Counted from the stretch's first letter, positions 52,156 through 61,975 are shown. The stretch: 64,000 nt of DNA from an uncultured Flavobacteriales bacterium (GCA_937876195.1 CALEIK010000023.1:1-64000); one strand, 5' to 3'. Notes: generated from the sequence alone by a model not told the origin. Made by a program: numbers and translations.

Positions 52156-53208
52156 ATGAAAGCACTAGAAGCCTTATACGAAGCACACAAAATTGCATTT
52201 AATCCCTTTGTTTTCGAGACCGCATATACTATGCTGGAACTTGGAATATTGGAAGCAATTCACAACCACAAACGTGAAGGTGGATCCGTTGAGCAATTGG
52301 CAAAAGAAACGAATGTTTCAGAATACGGTGTGCGCGTGTTGCTTGAAATGGCTGAGGCTGCTGAAATTGTGGAAAAGACAGAAAACGGTAATTACGTAGC
52401 GACGAAAGTAGGATACTTTTTATTGCGCGATGAAATGACCCGTGTGAATCTTTACTTCACACACGATATTTGCTACAGTGGATTGTTCTACTTGAAAGAA
52501 TCCATTCAAAATGGAAAACCAGAAGGATTAAAAACATTGGGAGATTGGAAAACAATCTACGAAGGATTGTCCATTCTGCCAGGTCGCTTGAAAAAATCAT
52601 GGTTCGATTTCGATCACTTCTACTCTGATAATTCATTCGATGATGCACTAAAAATCATCTTTAAGGATAACCCTTCTCGCATCTATGACATCGGTGGAAA
52701 CACAGGTAAATGGGCAATCGCGAGTACAAAACACGATAAGAGTGTCAACGTGACAATTTTTGATTTGCCTGTTCAAATTCGCGCAGCTAAGGAGAACATT
52801 GGAACAATGGCAGAAATTAAAGACCGTATCAATTTCCAAGAAACGGATATGTTGGATGCAACATCAGAAATTCCTGCTGGTGCTGACGTTTATTGGATGA
52901 GTCAATTCTTGGATTGTTTCAGCGAACCGGAAATTGAAGCAATCTTGTTGAAGGTTAGAAAGAACATGTCACCAAATGCACGCGTGTACATCATGGAGAC
53001 TTTTATTGACAACCAACGTTTCCCTGCAGCAACGTACAGTTTAGTCGCGACTTCACTTTATTTCACTGCAATTGCGAATGGAAACAGTAAAATGTACTCT
53101 TCTTCCGCGATGAAATACATCGTGGATAAGGCTGGATTTGAGTGTGTTGATGAACACCACTTGCATGGAGATAGTTTTCACACTATTTTGGAATTAAAAT
53201 TGAAGTAA
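52156..53208 (+). CDS. SAM-dependent O-methyltransferase (winged-helix type), pigment cluster
   Basis: 350 aa. An N-terminal dimerisation winged helix (SVEQLAKETNVSEYGVRVLL) is followed by a Rossmann methyltransferase with motif I IYDIGGNTGKWAIAST and later DMLDATSEIPAGADVYWMSQ. This is the two-domain form used for phenolic O-methylation. Its place beside tyrosine ammonia-lyase suggests methylation of a hydroxyl on the aromatic head or chain, though the acceptor is not shown. Confidence 0.87.
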   Translation: MKALEALYEAHKIAFNPFVFETAYTMLELGILEAIHNHKREGGSVEQLAKETNVSEYGVRVLLEMAEAAEIVEKTENGNYVATKVGYFLLRDEMTRVNLYFTHDICYSGLFYLKESIQNGKPEGLKTLGDWKTIYEGLSILPGRLKKSWFDFDHFYSDNSFDDALKIIFKDNPSRIYDIGGNTGKWAIASTKHDKSVNVTIFDLPVQIRAAKENIGTMAEIKDRINFQETDMLDATSEIPAGADVYWMSQFLDCFSEPEIEAILLKVRKNMSPNARVYIMETFIDNQRFPAATYSLVATSLYFTAIANGNSKMYSSSAMKYIVDKAGFECVDEHHLHGDSFHTILELKLK

Positions 53209-53280
53209 ACAAACAACCTGCAACCACGAAGTAACAACGAAGACAAGCGCTTTGTAAATGCTTATTGAACGTTGATTTAA

Positions 53281-53309
53281 TTGCGTTTAAGAAAAAAAAA
53301 TTACTTTTG
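53281..53309 (+). promoter_or_regulatory. Candidate promoter of the ammonia-lyase operon
   Basis: TTG at 53281-53283 and TACTTTTG at 53302-53309 are 18 bases apart, close to the Bacteroidota -33/-7 spacing. It lies 55 bp before the ammonia-lyase start and could serve the whole downstream set. Confidence 0.5.
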
Positions 53310-53363
53310 TGGTTTCGCATTAACTTAACATATTTTTAAGTCAATTAGACTACAGATAACCAG

Positions 53364-54893
53364 ATGAATCAGATTAACTTATCAGACCTTGAAAAATACG
53401 CGCTTGAGTTCAAGCCATTCACATTGAACAAAGAGCTTATCTCTTCTGTCAATGCGTCTTTCGATTTTTTGAAGGATTTTTCAAGTGACAAAATAATTTA
53501 CGGAATCAATACCGGTTTTGGGCCAATGGCGCAATTCAAAATTGATGAAGATAAGTTAAACCAACTTCAATACAACCTTATTCGCAGTCACTCCACAGGT
53601 ACTGGAGAAATTTTAGACGAAGAGTACGTACGTGCTGTACTTATTGCACGCATCAACAATTTCTTGCAAGCCAATTCTGGAATCAGTTTAGGAGTGATTG
53701 AGAAATTGGTGGAATTTTTAAATGAACGTATCTCTCCCGAAATATATGAGCACGGTGGCGTTGGAGCAAGTGGTGATTTAGTTCAATTAGCACACTTAGC
53801 ATTGAATCTAATCGGCGAAGGATTCGTTACCATTGATGGTGAGCGCAAACCAACTGCTGAAGTATTGAAAGCGAAAGACATCTCCCCGCTTGACGTAAAA
53901 TTACGCGATGGATTGGGATTAATGAACGGTACTTCTTGCATGACAGGAATCGGAGCTGTGAACTTAATCTACGCATACCGATTGTTGAATTGGTCAATTG
54001 CCTCTTCTTCGATTATCAACGAAGTGGTTGAAGCATTCGACGATTCATTCTCGCACGGACTCAACGCCGTAAAACATCACCCAGGTCAACAAAAAGTAGC
54101 CGCTGATATGCGTTCGTTCTTGTCGGATAGCAACTTGATTCGCAAGCGTGAAGAGTTGTTCAAAGACAACGAAGAAATGGGTCGCTCTGAGTTCAAAAAG
54201 AAAATACAAGAATATTATTCTATTCGCTGTGTGCCCCAAATTTTGGGACCAGTGCTAGAAACATTGAATTATGCGAAGAGCGTGATTGAAAACGAATTGA
54301 ATTCTACCAACGATAATCCAATTGTCAGTATTGAGGAGCAAAACGTTTTCCACGGAGGAAATTTCCACGGTGATTACATTTCATTGGAAATGGACAAAGT
54401 AAAAATCGTTGTGACGCGTTTAACGATGTTAGCGGAACGTCAATTGAATTTCTTACTCAACGCAAAGTTGAACGGTAAATTCCCTGCATTCTTAAACCTT
54501 GGCAAACTCGGTTTTAACTTTGGAATTCAAGGACTGCAATTTACTGCGACTTCGACAACTGCTGAAAACCAGACTTTGTCGAATCCAATGTACGTGCACA
54601 GTATTCCAAACAACAACGACAATCAAGACATCGTGAGTATGGGAACAAACAGTGCCGTATTGACGAAAAAAGTCATCGAGAACGGATACCAAGTCATGGC
54701 AATTCACATGATCGCCGTTTGTCAAGCAATCGATTTATTAGAGCAAAGTCAGCGAGAGCGTCTTTCTTCAAATACAAAGAAAATCTACGATATGATTCGT
54801 GGAATAATGCCAGCAATTACAGATGATGTCCCCCAATCAGAAAATATAAAGAAGATAATTGCTATTTTACGTTCAACAAACATTAGTTTATAG
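53364..54893 (+). CDS. Tyrosine ammonia-lyase (aromatic amino acid lyase)
   Basis: 509 aa. The self-forming MIO cofactor is A135-S136-G137 in GGVGASGDLVQLAHLALNL. The N-terminal IIYGINTGFGPMAQF and LQYNLIRSHSTGTGE match the well-studied tyrosine-specific lyase of Flavobacterium, as does VHSIPNNNDNQDIVSMG near the end. The enzyme removes ammonia from L-tyrosine to give 4-coumarate, the usual starter for flexirubin and aryl polyene pigments. It opens the main plus-strand biosynthetic run. Confidence 0.93.
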   Translation: MNQINLSDLEKYALEFKPFTLNKELISSVNASFDFLKDFSSDKIIYGINTGFGPMAQFKIDEDKLNQLQYNLIRSHSTGTGEILDEEYVRAVLIARINNFLQANSGISLGVIEKLVEFLNERISPEIYEHGGVGASGDLVQLAHLALNLIGEGFVTIDGERKPTAEVLKAKDISPLDVKLRDGLGLMNGTSCMTGIGAVNLIYAYRLLNWSIASSSIINEVVEAFDDSFSHGLNAVKHHPGQQKVAADMRSFLSDSNLIRKREELFKDNEEMGRSEFKKKIQEYYSIRCVPQILGPVLETLNYAKSVIENELNSTNDNPIVSIEEQNVFHGGNFHGDYISLEMDKVKIVVTRLTMLAERQLNFLLNAKLNGKFPAFLNLGKLGFNFGIQGLQFTATSTTAENQTLSNPMYVHSIPNNNDNQDIVSMGTNSAVLTKKVIENGYQVMAIHMIAVCQAIDLLEQSQRERLSSNTKKIYDMIRGIMPAITDDVPQSENIKKIIAILRSTNISL

Positions 54894-54924
54894 TGCAAGC
54901 AATGATAAAACAAACTACTAACTT

Positions 54925-55656
54925 ATGAAATGTGCATTAGTAACGGGTTCTTCACGAGGGATAGGAAGAGCCATCGCCATTCAGTTGGCAAAGGATTTGG
55001 GATTACACATCATCATTAACTACGCATCAAACGATGCTGCAGCAAAAGAAACATTAGATACGATCAAAGCAAACGGTGGAACGGCTGAATTATTAAAATT
55101 CAACGTAGAAGAATCTGGAGCTGCAAGCAGTGCAATTGCTACGTGGCAAGAAAACAATCCTGATTCGCACATTGAAGTACTGGTCAACAATGCTGGGATT
55201 ACACGTGATAACCTTTTTCCATGGGTGACTGAGGAAGATTGGGACAAAGTCATGAATATTTCCGTGAAGGGAATGTACAACTGTACGCAAGCTGTGATCA
55301 AAAAAATGTTGCGCAACCGCTCTGGTCGTATTATCAACATTGCATCGCTTTCGGGACAAAAAGGAGTTCCTGGTCAAACCAATTATTCTGCTGCAAAAGG
55401 AGCGATGATTGCGGCGACAAAAGCACTTTCTCAAGAGATTGCGAAACGAAAAATCACTGTCAACGCAGTAGCGCCAGGATTTATCAATTCTGACATGACG
55501 AGTGAGTTGAACGAAGACGAATTAAAACAAATGGTTCCTGCGAATCGTTTTGGAGAAGCAGAAGAAGTCGCTCATTTAGTGAGTTTCCTCGCTTCCGATA
55601 AGGCTGCCTACATTACAGGTGAGGTCATCAACATTAACGGAGGAATTTACGCATAA
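54925..55656 (+). CDS. 3-oxoacyl-ACP reductase (FabG-like)
   Basis: 243 aa. Short-chain dehydrogenase fold: NADPH site CALVTGSSRGIGRAIAIQ and the active Tyr and Lys in QTNYSAAKGAMIAATK (Y154, K158). NNAG and a C-terminal ITGEVININGGIYA segment are typical of FabG. In type II pathways it reduces the beta-keto group on the growing ACP-bound chain. 31 bp after the lyase gene. Confidence 0.93.
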   Translation: MKCALVTGSSRGIGRAIAIQLAKDLGLHIIINYASNDAAAKETLDTIKANGGTAELLKFNVEESGAASSAIATWQENNPDSHIEVLVNNAGITRDNLFPWVTEEDWDKVMNISVKGMYNCTQAVIKKMLRNRSGRIINIASLSGQKGVPGQTNYSAAKGAMIAATKALSQEIAKRKITVNAVAPGFINSDMTSELNEDELKQMVPANRFGEAEEVAHLVSFLASDKAAYITGEVININGGIYA

Positions 55657-55659
55657 GTA

Positions 55660-56883
55660 ATGGAAAGAAGAGTCGTCATAACTGGTATTGGTTTGTACTC
55701 CTGCATTGGGGTTGGACAAGATGCTGTCTTAGATTCTTTGCGCAATGGAAAAAGTGGCATTATTTACGATACACAACGTGAGGAATTCGGTTACCGCTCT
55801 TGTTTGACAGGAATGGTGGATGATCCAGACTTAAAACCATTTCTTTCTCGTAGAGAACGTATTGGAATGCATCAACCAGCGATGTACGCGTATATGTCGA
55901 CCAAAGAAGCGCTTGAACAAGCCAAATTGGATATTGACTTTCTAGAAAAGAACGAAACGGGTATCATCTACGGAAACGACAGCACTGCTGGAGCCGTGAT
56001 TGAAACAATTGATAAAGTGCGAAGTCGAAAAGACACGACATTGATTGGAAGTGGTGACATTTTCCAAAATATGAATTGCACGGTCAACATGAACTTGTCG
56101 ACCATCTACAAATTAAAAGGCATCAACATTACGTTGAGCGCCGCTTGTGCTTCAGGCTCTCATTCCATCGGGATGGGTTACTTGATGATCAAACAAGGAT
56201 TGCAAGACCGTATCATTTGTGGCGGAGCACAAGAAATCAACAAATACAGCATGGCAAGTTTTGATGGATTGGGAGCATTTTCCATCAATCAAAGTGAACC
56301 AGCAAAGGCATCTCGCCCATTCGACAAGAACAGAGACGGTTTGGTACCTTCAGGCGGAGCAGCGACGTTAGTCGTAGAATCGCTTGAATCTGCATTGGAA
56401 CGAGGAGCTCCAATTTTGGGGGAAATTATCGGATACGGTTTTTCTTCGAACGGTGAACACATTTCAAACCCAAATTTTGACGGACAATTTCGCTCGTTGA
56501 ACATGGCGTTGAAACAAGCAAACGTTTCTTCAGATGTCATTGATTATGTGAACGCACATGCGACCTCTACCCCTGTTGGTGACTCGATGGAAGCGCAAGC
56601 AATTCACGCAGTTTTGGGAGGCAAAGTTCCTGTGAGTTCAACGAAAAGTATGACAGGTCACGAATGTTGGATGGCTGGTGCAAGCGAGGTGGCATACTCT
56701 TTGCTAATGATGCAGAACAGTTTTATTGCCCCAAACATTAACTTTGAAAACCCAGATGAAGATTCAGCAAAAATCAATGTCATACCTGAATACACAGAGA
56801 AAAACATCGATTGCTTCCTTTCTAACTCTTTTGGATTTGGAGGAACAAATTCTTCATTAATTATAAAAAAATTCGTAAAATAG
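55660..56883 (+). CDS. Beta-ketoacyl-ACP synthase (FabF-like), first copy
   Basis: 407 aa. Active Cys at C163 in LSAACASGSHSIGMGYL, His at H300 in VNAHATSTPVGDS and His at H334 in KSMTGHECWMAGASEV complete the C-H-H condensing triad. The glycine-rich NSFGFGGTNSSLIIKK end is standard. It starts three bases after the reductase stop. Likely a chain-extending ketosynthase of the pigment pathway. Confidence 0.92.
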   Translation: MERRVVITGIGLYSCIGVGQDAVLDSLRNGKSGIIYDTQREEFGYRSCLTGMVDDPDLKPFLSRRERIGMHQPAMYAYMSTKEALEQAKLDIDFLEKNETGIIYGNDSTAGAVIETIDKVRSRKDTTLIGSGDIFQNMNCTVNMNLSTIYKLKGINITLSAACASGSHSIGMGYLMIKQGLQDRIICGGAQEINKYSMASFDGLGAFSINQSEPAKASRPFDKNRDGLVPSGGAATLVVESLESALERGAPILGEIIGYGFSSNGEHISNPNFDGQFRSLNMALKQANVSSDVIDYVNAHATSTPVGDSMEAQAIHAVLGGKVPVSSTKSMTGHECWMAGASEVAYSLLMMQNSFIAPNINFENPDEDSAKINVIPEYTEKNIDCFLSNSFGFGGTNSSLIIKKFVK

Positions 56884-56899
56884 CGCATAATTATTACCT

Positions 56900-57151
56900 A
56901 TGAGTAGAGATGAAATAATAGCAACGACGAAACGCTTCCTATCTGAAGAATTTGAAGTGGACGAAAATGAAATCTTAGCGGATAACAATCTTCAAGAAAC
57001 TTTGGATCTTGATAGCTTAGATTACGTGGACTTAGTTGTTGTAATTGAGGAGAATTTAGGGTTTAAACCAACGGCTGACGATTTCAAAGCAATTGATACG
57101 TTTGAAGATTTTTACAATTTAGCAGAGCGAAAATTTGCTGAAACAGCCTAA
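56900..57151 (+). CDS. Acyl carrier protein, first copy
   Basis: 83 aa. The phosphopantetheine Ser is S39 in QETLDLDSLDYVDLVVVIEE. Helical and acidic, as ACPs are. It carries the growing chain between the cluster enzymes. Placed between a ketosynthase and an acyltransferase. Confidence 0.92.
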   Translation: MSRDEIIATTKRFLSEEFEVDENEILADNNLQETLDLDSLDYVDLVVVIEENLGFKPTADDFKAIDTFEDFYNLAERKFAETA

Positions 57152-57154
57152 TTC

Positions 57155-58027
57155 ATGGAAAAATGGGACGGAAAAACGAAAGGCTCCTTGTGGGGATATA
57201 AGTTCTTTGTCTTTATTATCCGTGCATTTGGATTAAACGTCTCTTACTTTTTCTGCTACTTCGTTTCTTACTATTACATTCTATTTGCCAAAGTGCCACG
57301 CAATGGACTGATTCAATTTTACACCGTCGGATTTGGCTACACACCCAAAAAAGCGCGCAAATTAGCCATTCAGAATTTTTATAACTTCGGTCAAACACTC
57401 ATCGATCGGATTGCGATGCTTTCCAACAAACGAAAAGCTTTTACACATACATTCAACAACGAAATTGTGCTCCGAGAAATGAATGACAACCAGAAAGGTG
57501 GAATTCTAATTTCTGGACATGTCGGAAACTGGGAAAACGCTGGAAACCTCATTCACGAGCGCATTACGACAAAAATCAACATTGTGATGATGGATGCTGA
57601 AGTCGAGAAAATCAAAAAGTTCATGGAAATGAAAACTGGTGGTTCGAATTACAACTTAATTCCCATCAAAAAAGACGGCATGTCACACCTGATTCTCATT
57701 CACCAAGCACTGAAACGCAATGAGCTTGTCGCTATTCACGCAGACAGAACGACTTCTGATATCAAATCCTTTGAATTCGACTTTCTGAAAGGAAAAGCAC
57801 AATTCCCCGTTGGACCGTTTCAAATGGCTGAAAAATTCAACGTTCCCATTTCGTTTGTATACGCCACTAAAGCATCGAAATTTCATTATGATTTATACGC
57901 AACAGATCCCATCGTTGAGAAAATGCCTGCGGAAGAAATTGCCAAAAAATATGTCAAACACCTCGAATCAATGGTAGAGAAATATCCGACCCAATGGTTC
58001 AATTTTTACAATTACTATGCTGATTAA
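57155..58027 (+). CDS. LpxL/HtrB-like lysophospholipid acyltransferase, pigment cluster
   Basis: 290 aa. The catalytic His-Glu pair (HX4E) is H122 and E127 in SGHVGNWENAGNLIHE. The C-terminus (VEKYPTQWFNFYNYYAD) matches the WFNFY segment of this family. An N-terminal membrane anchor (FFVFIIRAFGLNVSYFFCYF) is present. It may transfer the polyene acyl chain from ACP onto an acceptor lipid, as proposed for aryl polyene clusters. It overlaps the next gene by 11 bp. Confidence 0.9.
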   Translation: MEKWDGKTKGSLWGYKFFVFIIRAFGLNVSYFFCYFVSYYYILFAKVPRNGLIQFYTVGFGYTPKKARKLAIQNFYNFGQTLIDRIAMLSNKRKAFTHTFNNEIVLREMNDNQKGGILISGHVGNWENAGNLIHERITTKINIVMMDAEVEKIKKFMEMKTGGSNYNLIPIKKDGMSHLILIHQALKRNELVAIHADRTTSDIKSFEFDFLKGKAQFPVGPFQMAEKFNVPISFVYATKASKFHYDLYATDPIVEKMPAEEIAKKYVKHLESMVEKYPTQWFNFYNYYAD

Positions 58028-58436
58028 CAAAGAAAATATTCAAACGTACATTCCACAACGTGCGCCTTTCGTGATGATTGACGCGCTGATCAATGCTTCG
58101 GAAACCAATTTCGAGAGTCAATTTGAAATTCAAGCGGACAATCTCTTCATCGAGAACGGAATTCTTTCCGAATCGGCCATGGTTGAGAATGTTGCACAGA
58201 CCTGCGCTGCTGGATTTGGGTACGTTGGAAGTCAAAACGGTGAAGAAGCTGGAAAACTTGGTTTTATTGGCGCTGTTTCGAAGCTAAAAGTCGAAGGATT
58301 GCCAAAAACTGGTGAACAATTGTCGACTAAGATTGAAATTTTGAATACCTTCGATGCCATCCATTTAATTGAGGGAACTGTTTTTTCCAACGAGAAGAAA
58401 CTGATGACCTGCCAAATGAAAATTGTAGTCGCATGA
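58017..58436 (+). CDS. FabA/FabZ-like hot-dog dehydratase-like protein
   Basis: 139 aa. The fold opens YIPQRAPFVMIDALINASE and carries ESAMVENVAQTCAAGFGY, matching the second catalytic helix (Glu) of FabZ-type dehydratases. The usual GHFPG segment with the catalytic His is absent, being replaced by a shorter NLFIENGIL. It therefore may be a structural partner of another dehydratase, as ApeP is for ApeI in aryl polyene systems (family knowledge). Overlaps both neighbours, indicating coupled translation. Confidence 0.85.
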   Translation: MLINKENIQTYIPQRAPFVMIDALINASETNFESQFEIQADNLFIENGILSESAMVENVAQTCAAGFGYVGSQNGEEAGKLGFIGAVSKLKVEGLPKTGEQLSTKIEILNTFDAIHLIEGTVFSNEKKLMTCQMKIVVA

Positions 58437-58864
58437 TGACATTAGAAGCCGAAGTTCAAATCCCCGTTCGTTTCAGTGAAACGGATGCTATGGGCGTGGT
58501 TTGGCACGGAAACTATTTGAAATTTTTCGAAGATGCCCGCGAGCATTTTGGCGCTGTGTATGGCATTGAATACATGGATGCGTTCAACAACGGATTTTAT
58601 ACACCCATCGTTAAATCGGACATCAATCACAAAGCTTCTGTCTATTACGGACAAAAAGTAGCTGTCAAAGCGATTCTTGAGCGACATCCTTCGTCAAAAG
58701 TCGTTTTTCGTTACGTTGTCACCAATTTGAACACTGGTGAAATCGCAGCGACTGGCTCTACCACACAAGTATTTTTGGGAATTGAAAATAAATTGCTTGA
58801 ATTGGTAAAACCCGCCTTCTATGCCGAATGGGAAGAAAAACAAAATTGGCAAGGAGAGGAATGA
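58433..58864 (+). CDS. Acyl-CoA/ACP thioesterase (4HBT hot-dog)
   Basis: 143 aa. The 4HBT active-site segment is RFSETDAMGVVWHGNYLKFF, with Asp at D18 and the WHGNY motif. Hydrolyses acyl thioesters in known members and may release the finished chain or clear stalled ones. ATGATG start; overlaps the dehydratase-like gene by four bases and the following ketosynthase by four bases. Confidence 0.9.
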   Translation: MMTLEAEVQIPVRFSETDAMGVVWHGNYLKFFEDAREHFGAVYGIEYMDAFNNGFYTPIVKSDINHKASVYYGQKVAVKAILERHPSSKVVFRYVVTNLNTGEIAATGSTTQVFLGIENKLLELVKPAFYAEWEEKQNWQGEE

Positions 58865-59952
58865 AGCAATTGTTTGTGACATACGGCGGTATGATTACCC
58901 CACTTGGTTCAACGATTGATGCACATACCCACGCATTGAAAAATGGACAATCTGGAGTGACGGTTGTCGAAAACTCAGGATTCAACCAAGAAAATTGGCC
59001 ACTGGGCAAGATTACGACGCTTCACACGGAAAATCGCTACCAGGAATTATTGAGCAATTTATGCGATGCCTTGATTCAGAACCATGGCGCTCCCCTATTC
59101 GCTTCAAGCAAAACATTGATCATCGTTAGTTCGACAAAAGCGGACATCGATGCACTTCCCAACGATACGTTCGCGTCGACAAGGAGCATTATTGAAACCC
59201 AACTTGCACCGAAAAATAAACCTCTCATTATTTCAAATGCTTGTATTTCTGGCGTTATCGCAATAAATACCGCAGCAGATTACCTTTCCACAGACGAATA
59301 CGATCAATGCGTTGTCATAGGAATTGATGCGCTTTCGGATTTTGTGGTATTTGGTTTTCAATCGTTGTTTGCACTGAGCGATGTTCCAAGTCAACCATTT
59401 GATAAAAACCGAAAAGGCATTTGTATTGGTGAAGCAGCTGGAGCAGTCATTGTTTCAAAAGCTCCCATCGCGACGTCCGCATTTAGCGTGCGCTACTTGG
59501 GTGGATCTTCCTCCAACGATGCGAATCACATTTCGGGACCTTCACGCACAGGAGAAGGCTTGTTTCGCTCTGTGACGAATACGTTGAAGCGTTCAGGAAT
59601 CTCACCAGATCAAATTGATTACATCTCAGCACATGGAACTGGAACCTTGTACAACGATGAAATGGAAAGCATCGCCTTTGATCGCTTGCAATTGACCAAC
59701 GTTCCGTTGAACAGTTGGAAAGGCTATTTCGGTCACACACTTGGTGCAGCGGGAATTATTGAAGTCTTGGCGAGCATGATTACGATGGAAAACGATTTGC
59801 TATTCAAAAGCATCGGCTTCGAGGAGACAGGAACTACGTGTCCCTTGAATGTGATTAAAGAGAATACTGCACAAAAAGTCAACACCGTGCTGAAAACCGC
59901 TTCGGGATTTGGAGGTGGAAATGCTTCACTTATTTTAAGCAAAGAGGTATGA
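58861..59952 (+). CDS. Beta-ketoacyl synthase, second copy
   Basis: Start at ATG 58861, overlapping the thioesterase stop (ATGA). 363 aa. C128 in IISNACISGVIAIN, H258 in YISAHGTGTLYNDEM and H292 in KGYFGHTLGAAGIIE form the condensing triad. Shorter than usual FabF (about 410), with a reduced N-terminal region. In this cluster it could act as an initiating or alternative condensing enzyme. Confidence 0.9.
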   Translation: MKQLFVTYGGMITPLGSTIDAHTHALKNGQSGVTVVENSGFNQENWPLGKITTLHTENRYQELLSNLCDALIQNHGAPLFASSKTLIIVSSTKADIDALPNDTFASTRSIIETQLAPKNKPLIISNACISGVIAINTAADYLSTDEYDQCVVIGIDALSDFVVFGFQSLFALSDVPSQPFDKNRKGICIGEAAGAVIVSKAPIATSAFSVRYLGGSSSNDANHISGPSRTGEGLFRSVTNTLKRSGISPDQIDYISAHGTGTLYNDEMESIAFDRLQLTNVPLNSWKGYFGHTLGAAGIIEVLASMITMENDLLFKSIGFEETGTTCPLNVIKENTAQKVNTVLKTASGFGGGNASLILSKEV

Positions 59953-60539
59953 AGATTGTCGCAAGTGTAAAATTAAGTCCCGCAGGTGTGTTTGTGAACG
60001 GAAGCGAACGCAAAATCGCAGCAACTGCTGAAGAAAGTTGGACAAAAACCATTTATTCAGAATTAGGGTTGAATTACCCCAAGTTCTACAAAATGGATCC
60101 TTTGGCGAAAATGGCATTTTTGGGAATCAACATCTTGCAGGAATCTACCGAATTGGCTGAAATGGAAACGGAAGAAGTCGCTTTGATCTTCGCCAACAAC
60201 AGTTCTAGTCAAGCAACCGATCTTAAATTTATTGAAAGCTACGAAGAACGTGGGAATCCATCACCTTCCCTATTTGTCTATACATTACCGAATATCCTGA
60301 CGGGTGAATTGGCGATTTTCAAGAAATGGTACGGCGAAAACGTCTTTTTCATTAACGAAAATTTTGACGCATCGTTCTTTTTAGACCAAATTAACTTTTA
60401 TCTTCGCAAAGGTGCAAACTCGTGTTTGTGCGGCTGGGTAAATGCACTAAATGATGCCGAAGAATGCTTTTTGTTCCTCGTATCCGCTGAAGACGGCGCA
60501 ATAACAACGGAAGAATTAACTACATTATACAAACAATAA
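59949..60539 (+). CDS. Ketosynthase-like fragment protein, pigment cluster
   Basis: 196 aa. It reads like the N-terminal half of a ketosynthase: FYKMDPLAKMAFLGINIL, then EEVALIFANNSSSQATDL and NPSPSLFVYTLPNILTG, which matches the region before the active Cys. The C-H-H triad is missing. It overlaps the previous gene by four bases. Such proteins occur in Bacteroidota pigment clusters and may help dimerise or stabilise a ketosynthase. No catalysis expected. Confidence 0.82.
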   Translation: MKIVASVKLSPAGVFVNGSERKIAATAEESWTKTIYSELGLNYPKFYKMDPLAKMAFLGINILQESTELAEMETEEVALIFANNSSSQATDLKFIESYEERGNPSPSLFVYTLPNILTGELAIFKKWYGENVFFINENFDASFFLDQINFYLRKGANSCLCGWVNALNDAEECFLFLVSAEDGAITTEELTTLYKQ

Positions 60540-60543
60540 CAAC

Positions 60544-60795
60544 ATGAGTGATTTTAAAGAAACGCTTAAGTCTCAAATCATTGAGCAATTAAATTTGGAG
60601 GATTTAACCCCATCAGACATTCAAGACGACGCACCTCTTTTTGGTGAAGGTTTAGGTTTGGATTCGATTGATGCACTGGAGTTTATCGTATTGCTAGAGC
60701 AAAATTACGGGATTAAAATTGCCGATCCGAACGAAGGAAAGGAGATTTTTCAATCCGTAAATTCATTGGCAGCTTACATCCAGAAGAACCAATAA
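60544..60795 (+). CDS. Acyl carrier protein, second copy
   Basis: 83 aa. The attachment Ser is S41 in GEGLGLDSIDALEFIVLL, within the typical LGLDSIDALE motif. Second carrier of the cluster. It lies between the ketosynthase-like fragment and the third ketosynthase. The two ACPs may be devoted to different steps or products. Confidence 0.92.
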   Translation: MSDFKETLKSQIIEQLNLEDLTPSDIQDDAPLFGEGLGLDSIDALEFIVLLEQNYGIKIADPNEGKEIFQSVNSLAAYIQKNQ

Positions 60796-60798
60796 TAC

Positions 60799-61974
60799 AT
60801 GGAAATTTTTATCACCGGTTCCGGAACAATCTCTTCTATTGGCAACAACGTAGCGGAAAGCTTGGACAGCTTGCGCGACCAACAGCCAGGGATTAAATTG
60901 GGTGCTTTTCAAGCGCTTCCCAACTACCGTGTCGGTGCTGTTCCTTTTTCGAACACCGAATTGATGGAAAAATTTAACCTAACGACAGAAGGTTCACGGA
61001 CCGCGTTGTTGGGAATGATTGCTGCGAAAGAAGCATTTGCGGGACATTCCATCGATCCAAAGATCCGAACAGGATTGATTTCAGGCACCTCAGTTGGTGG
61101 TATGGACATGTCCGAAAAAGAGTATAAAAATTTCTTGGAAGGAACAAATCACAATCCGCTCAACTACCGTCACCATGCAAGTGGAACGAGTAGCGAAGAA
61201 ATTGCTAATGAATTAAATATCAATAACTTCATTAATACCATCTCAACCGCTTGTTCATCTGCTGCGAATGCACTTATGATGGGCGCACGCATGATTCAAC
61301 AAGGAATGTTGGACCGTGTTGTTGTCGGTGGAACGGATGGATTAAGTTCGTTTACCATTTCAGGATTTAAATCATTGATGATCTTTGACGAGGAATGGTG
61401 TCGACCGTTTGATGAGAGCCGAAAAGGATTGAATCTAGGCGAAGGAGCAGGATTCCTCGTGTTAGAATCTGAGAAATCACTCGCTATTTCAAAACAAACA
61501 CCCCTAGCAAAATTGACAGGTTGGAGCAATGCCTCCGATGCTTTTCACCAAACTGCTTCCTCTCCGAACGGATACGGGGCAACGCTTTCCATGCAAGAAG
61601 CCTTGAATGTAGCGGGATTGCAACCAAATGACATCGACTACATCAATGCGCACGGAACAGCGACGCCCAACAACGATTTATCGGAATCGCACGCGATTAA
61701 GTCCATTTTTAAAGACAACATTCCCCCATTCAGCTCGACAAAAGCATATACGGGACATACATTGGCCGCTTCAGGTGGAATCGAAGCAGTATTTGCCATC
61801 GAGGCGATTCGACAAGGATTGCTCTACCCTAACCTCAATTTCTCTACACCAATTGAAGAAACTGGGTTGACGCCACAATTGAAATTTGAATCAGGCAAAA
61901 CAATTAAGCACGTTCTTTCCAACTCGTTTGGATTTGGCGGAAACAATTCAACAGTCATTTTAAGCGCGCTCTAA
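60799..61974 (+). CDS. Beta-ketoacyl-ACP synthase, third copy
   Basis: 391 aa. C152 in NTISTACSSAANALMMGA, H285 in YINAHGTATPNNDLSE and H320 in TKAYTGHTLAASGGIE complete the C-H-H triad; ends NSFGFGGNNSTVILS. Likely forms a heterodimer with the following chain-length-factor-like protein (KS-CLF), as in aryl polyene type II systems. Follows the second ACP by three bases. Confidence 0.92.
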   Translation: MEIFITGSGTISSIGNNVAESLDSLRDQQPGIKLGAFQALPNYRVGAVPFSNTELMEKFNLTTEGSRTALLGMIAAKEAFAGHSIDPKIRTGLISGTSVGGMDMSEKEYKNFLEGTNHNPLNYRHHASGTSSEEIANELNINNFINTISTACSSAANALMMGARMIQQGMLDRVVVGGTDGLSSFTISGFKSLMIFDEEWCRPFDESRKGLNLGEGAGFLVLESEKSLAISKQTPLAKLTGWSNASDAFHQTASSPNGYGATLSMQEALNVAGLQPNDIDYINAHGTATPNNDLSESHAIKSIFKDNIPPFSSTKAYTGHTLAASGGIEAVFAIEAIRQGLLYPNLNFSTPIEETGLTPQLKFESGKTIKHVLSNSFGFGGNNSTVILSAL

Positions 61975-61975
61975 T

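Noticed and set aside
53209..53363. Possible riboswitch or leader before the ammonia-lyase
   Set aside because: Only a promoter-like pair is visible; no conserved riboswitch fold could be drawn.
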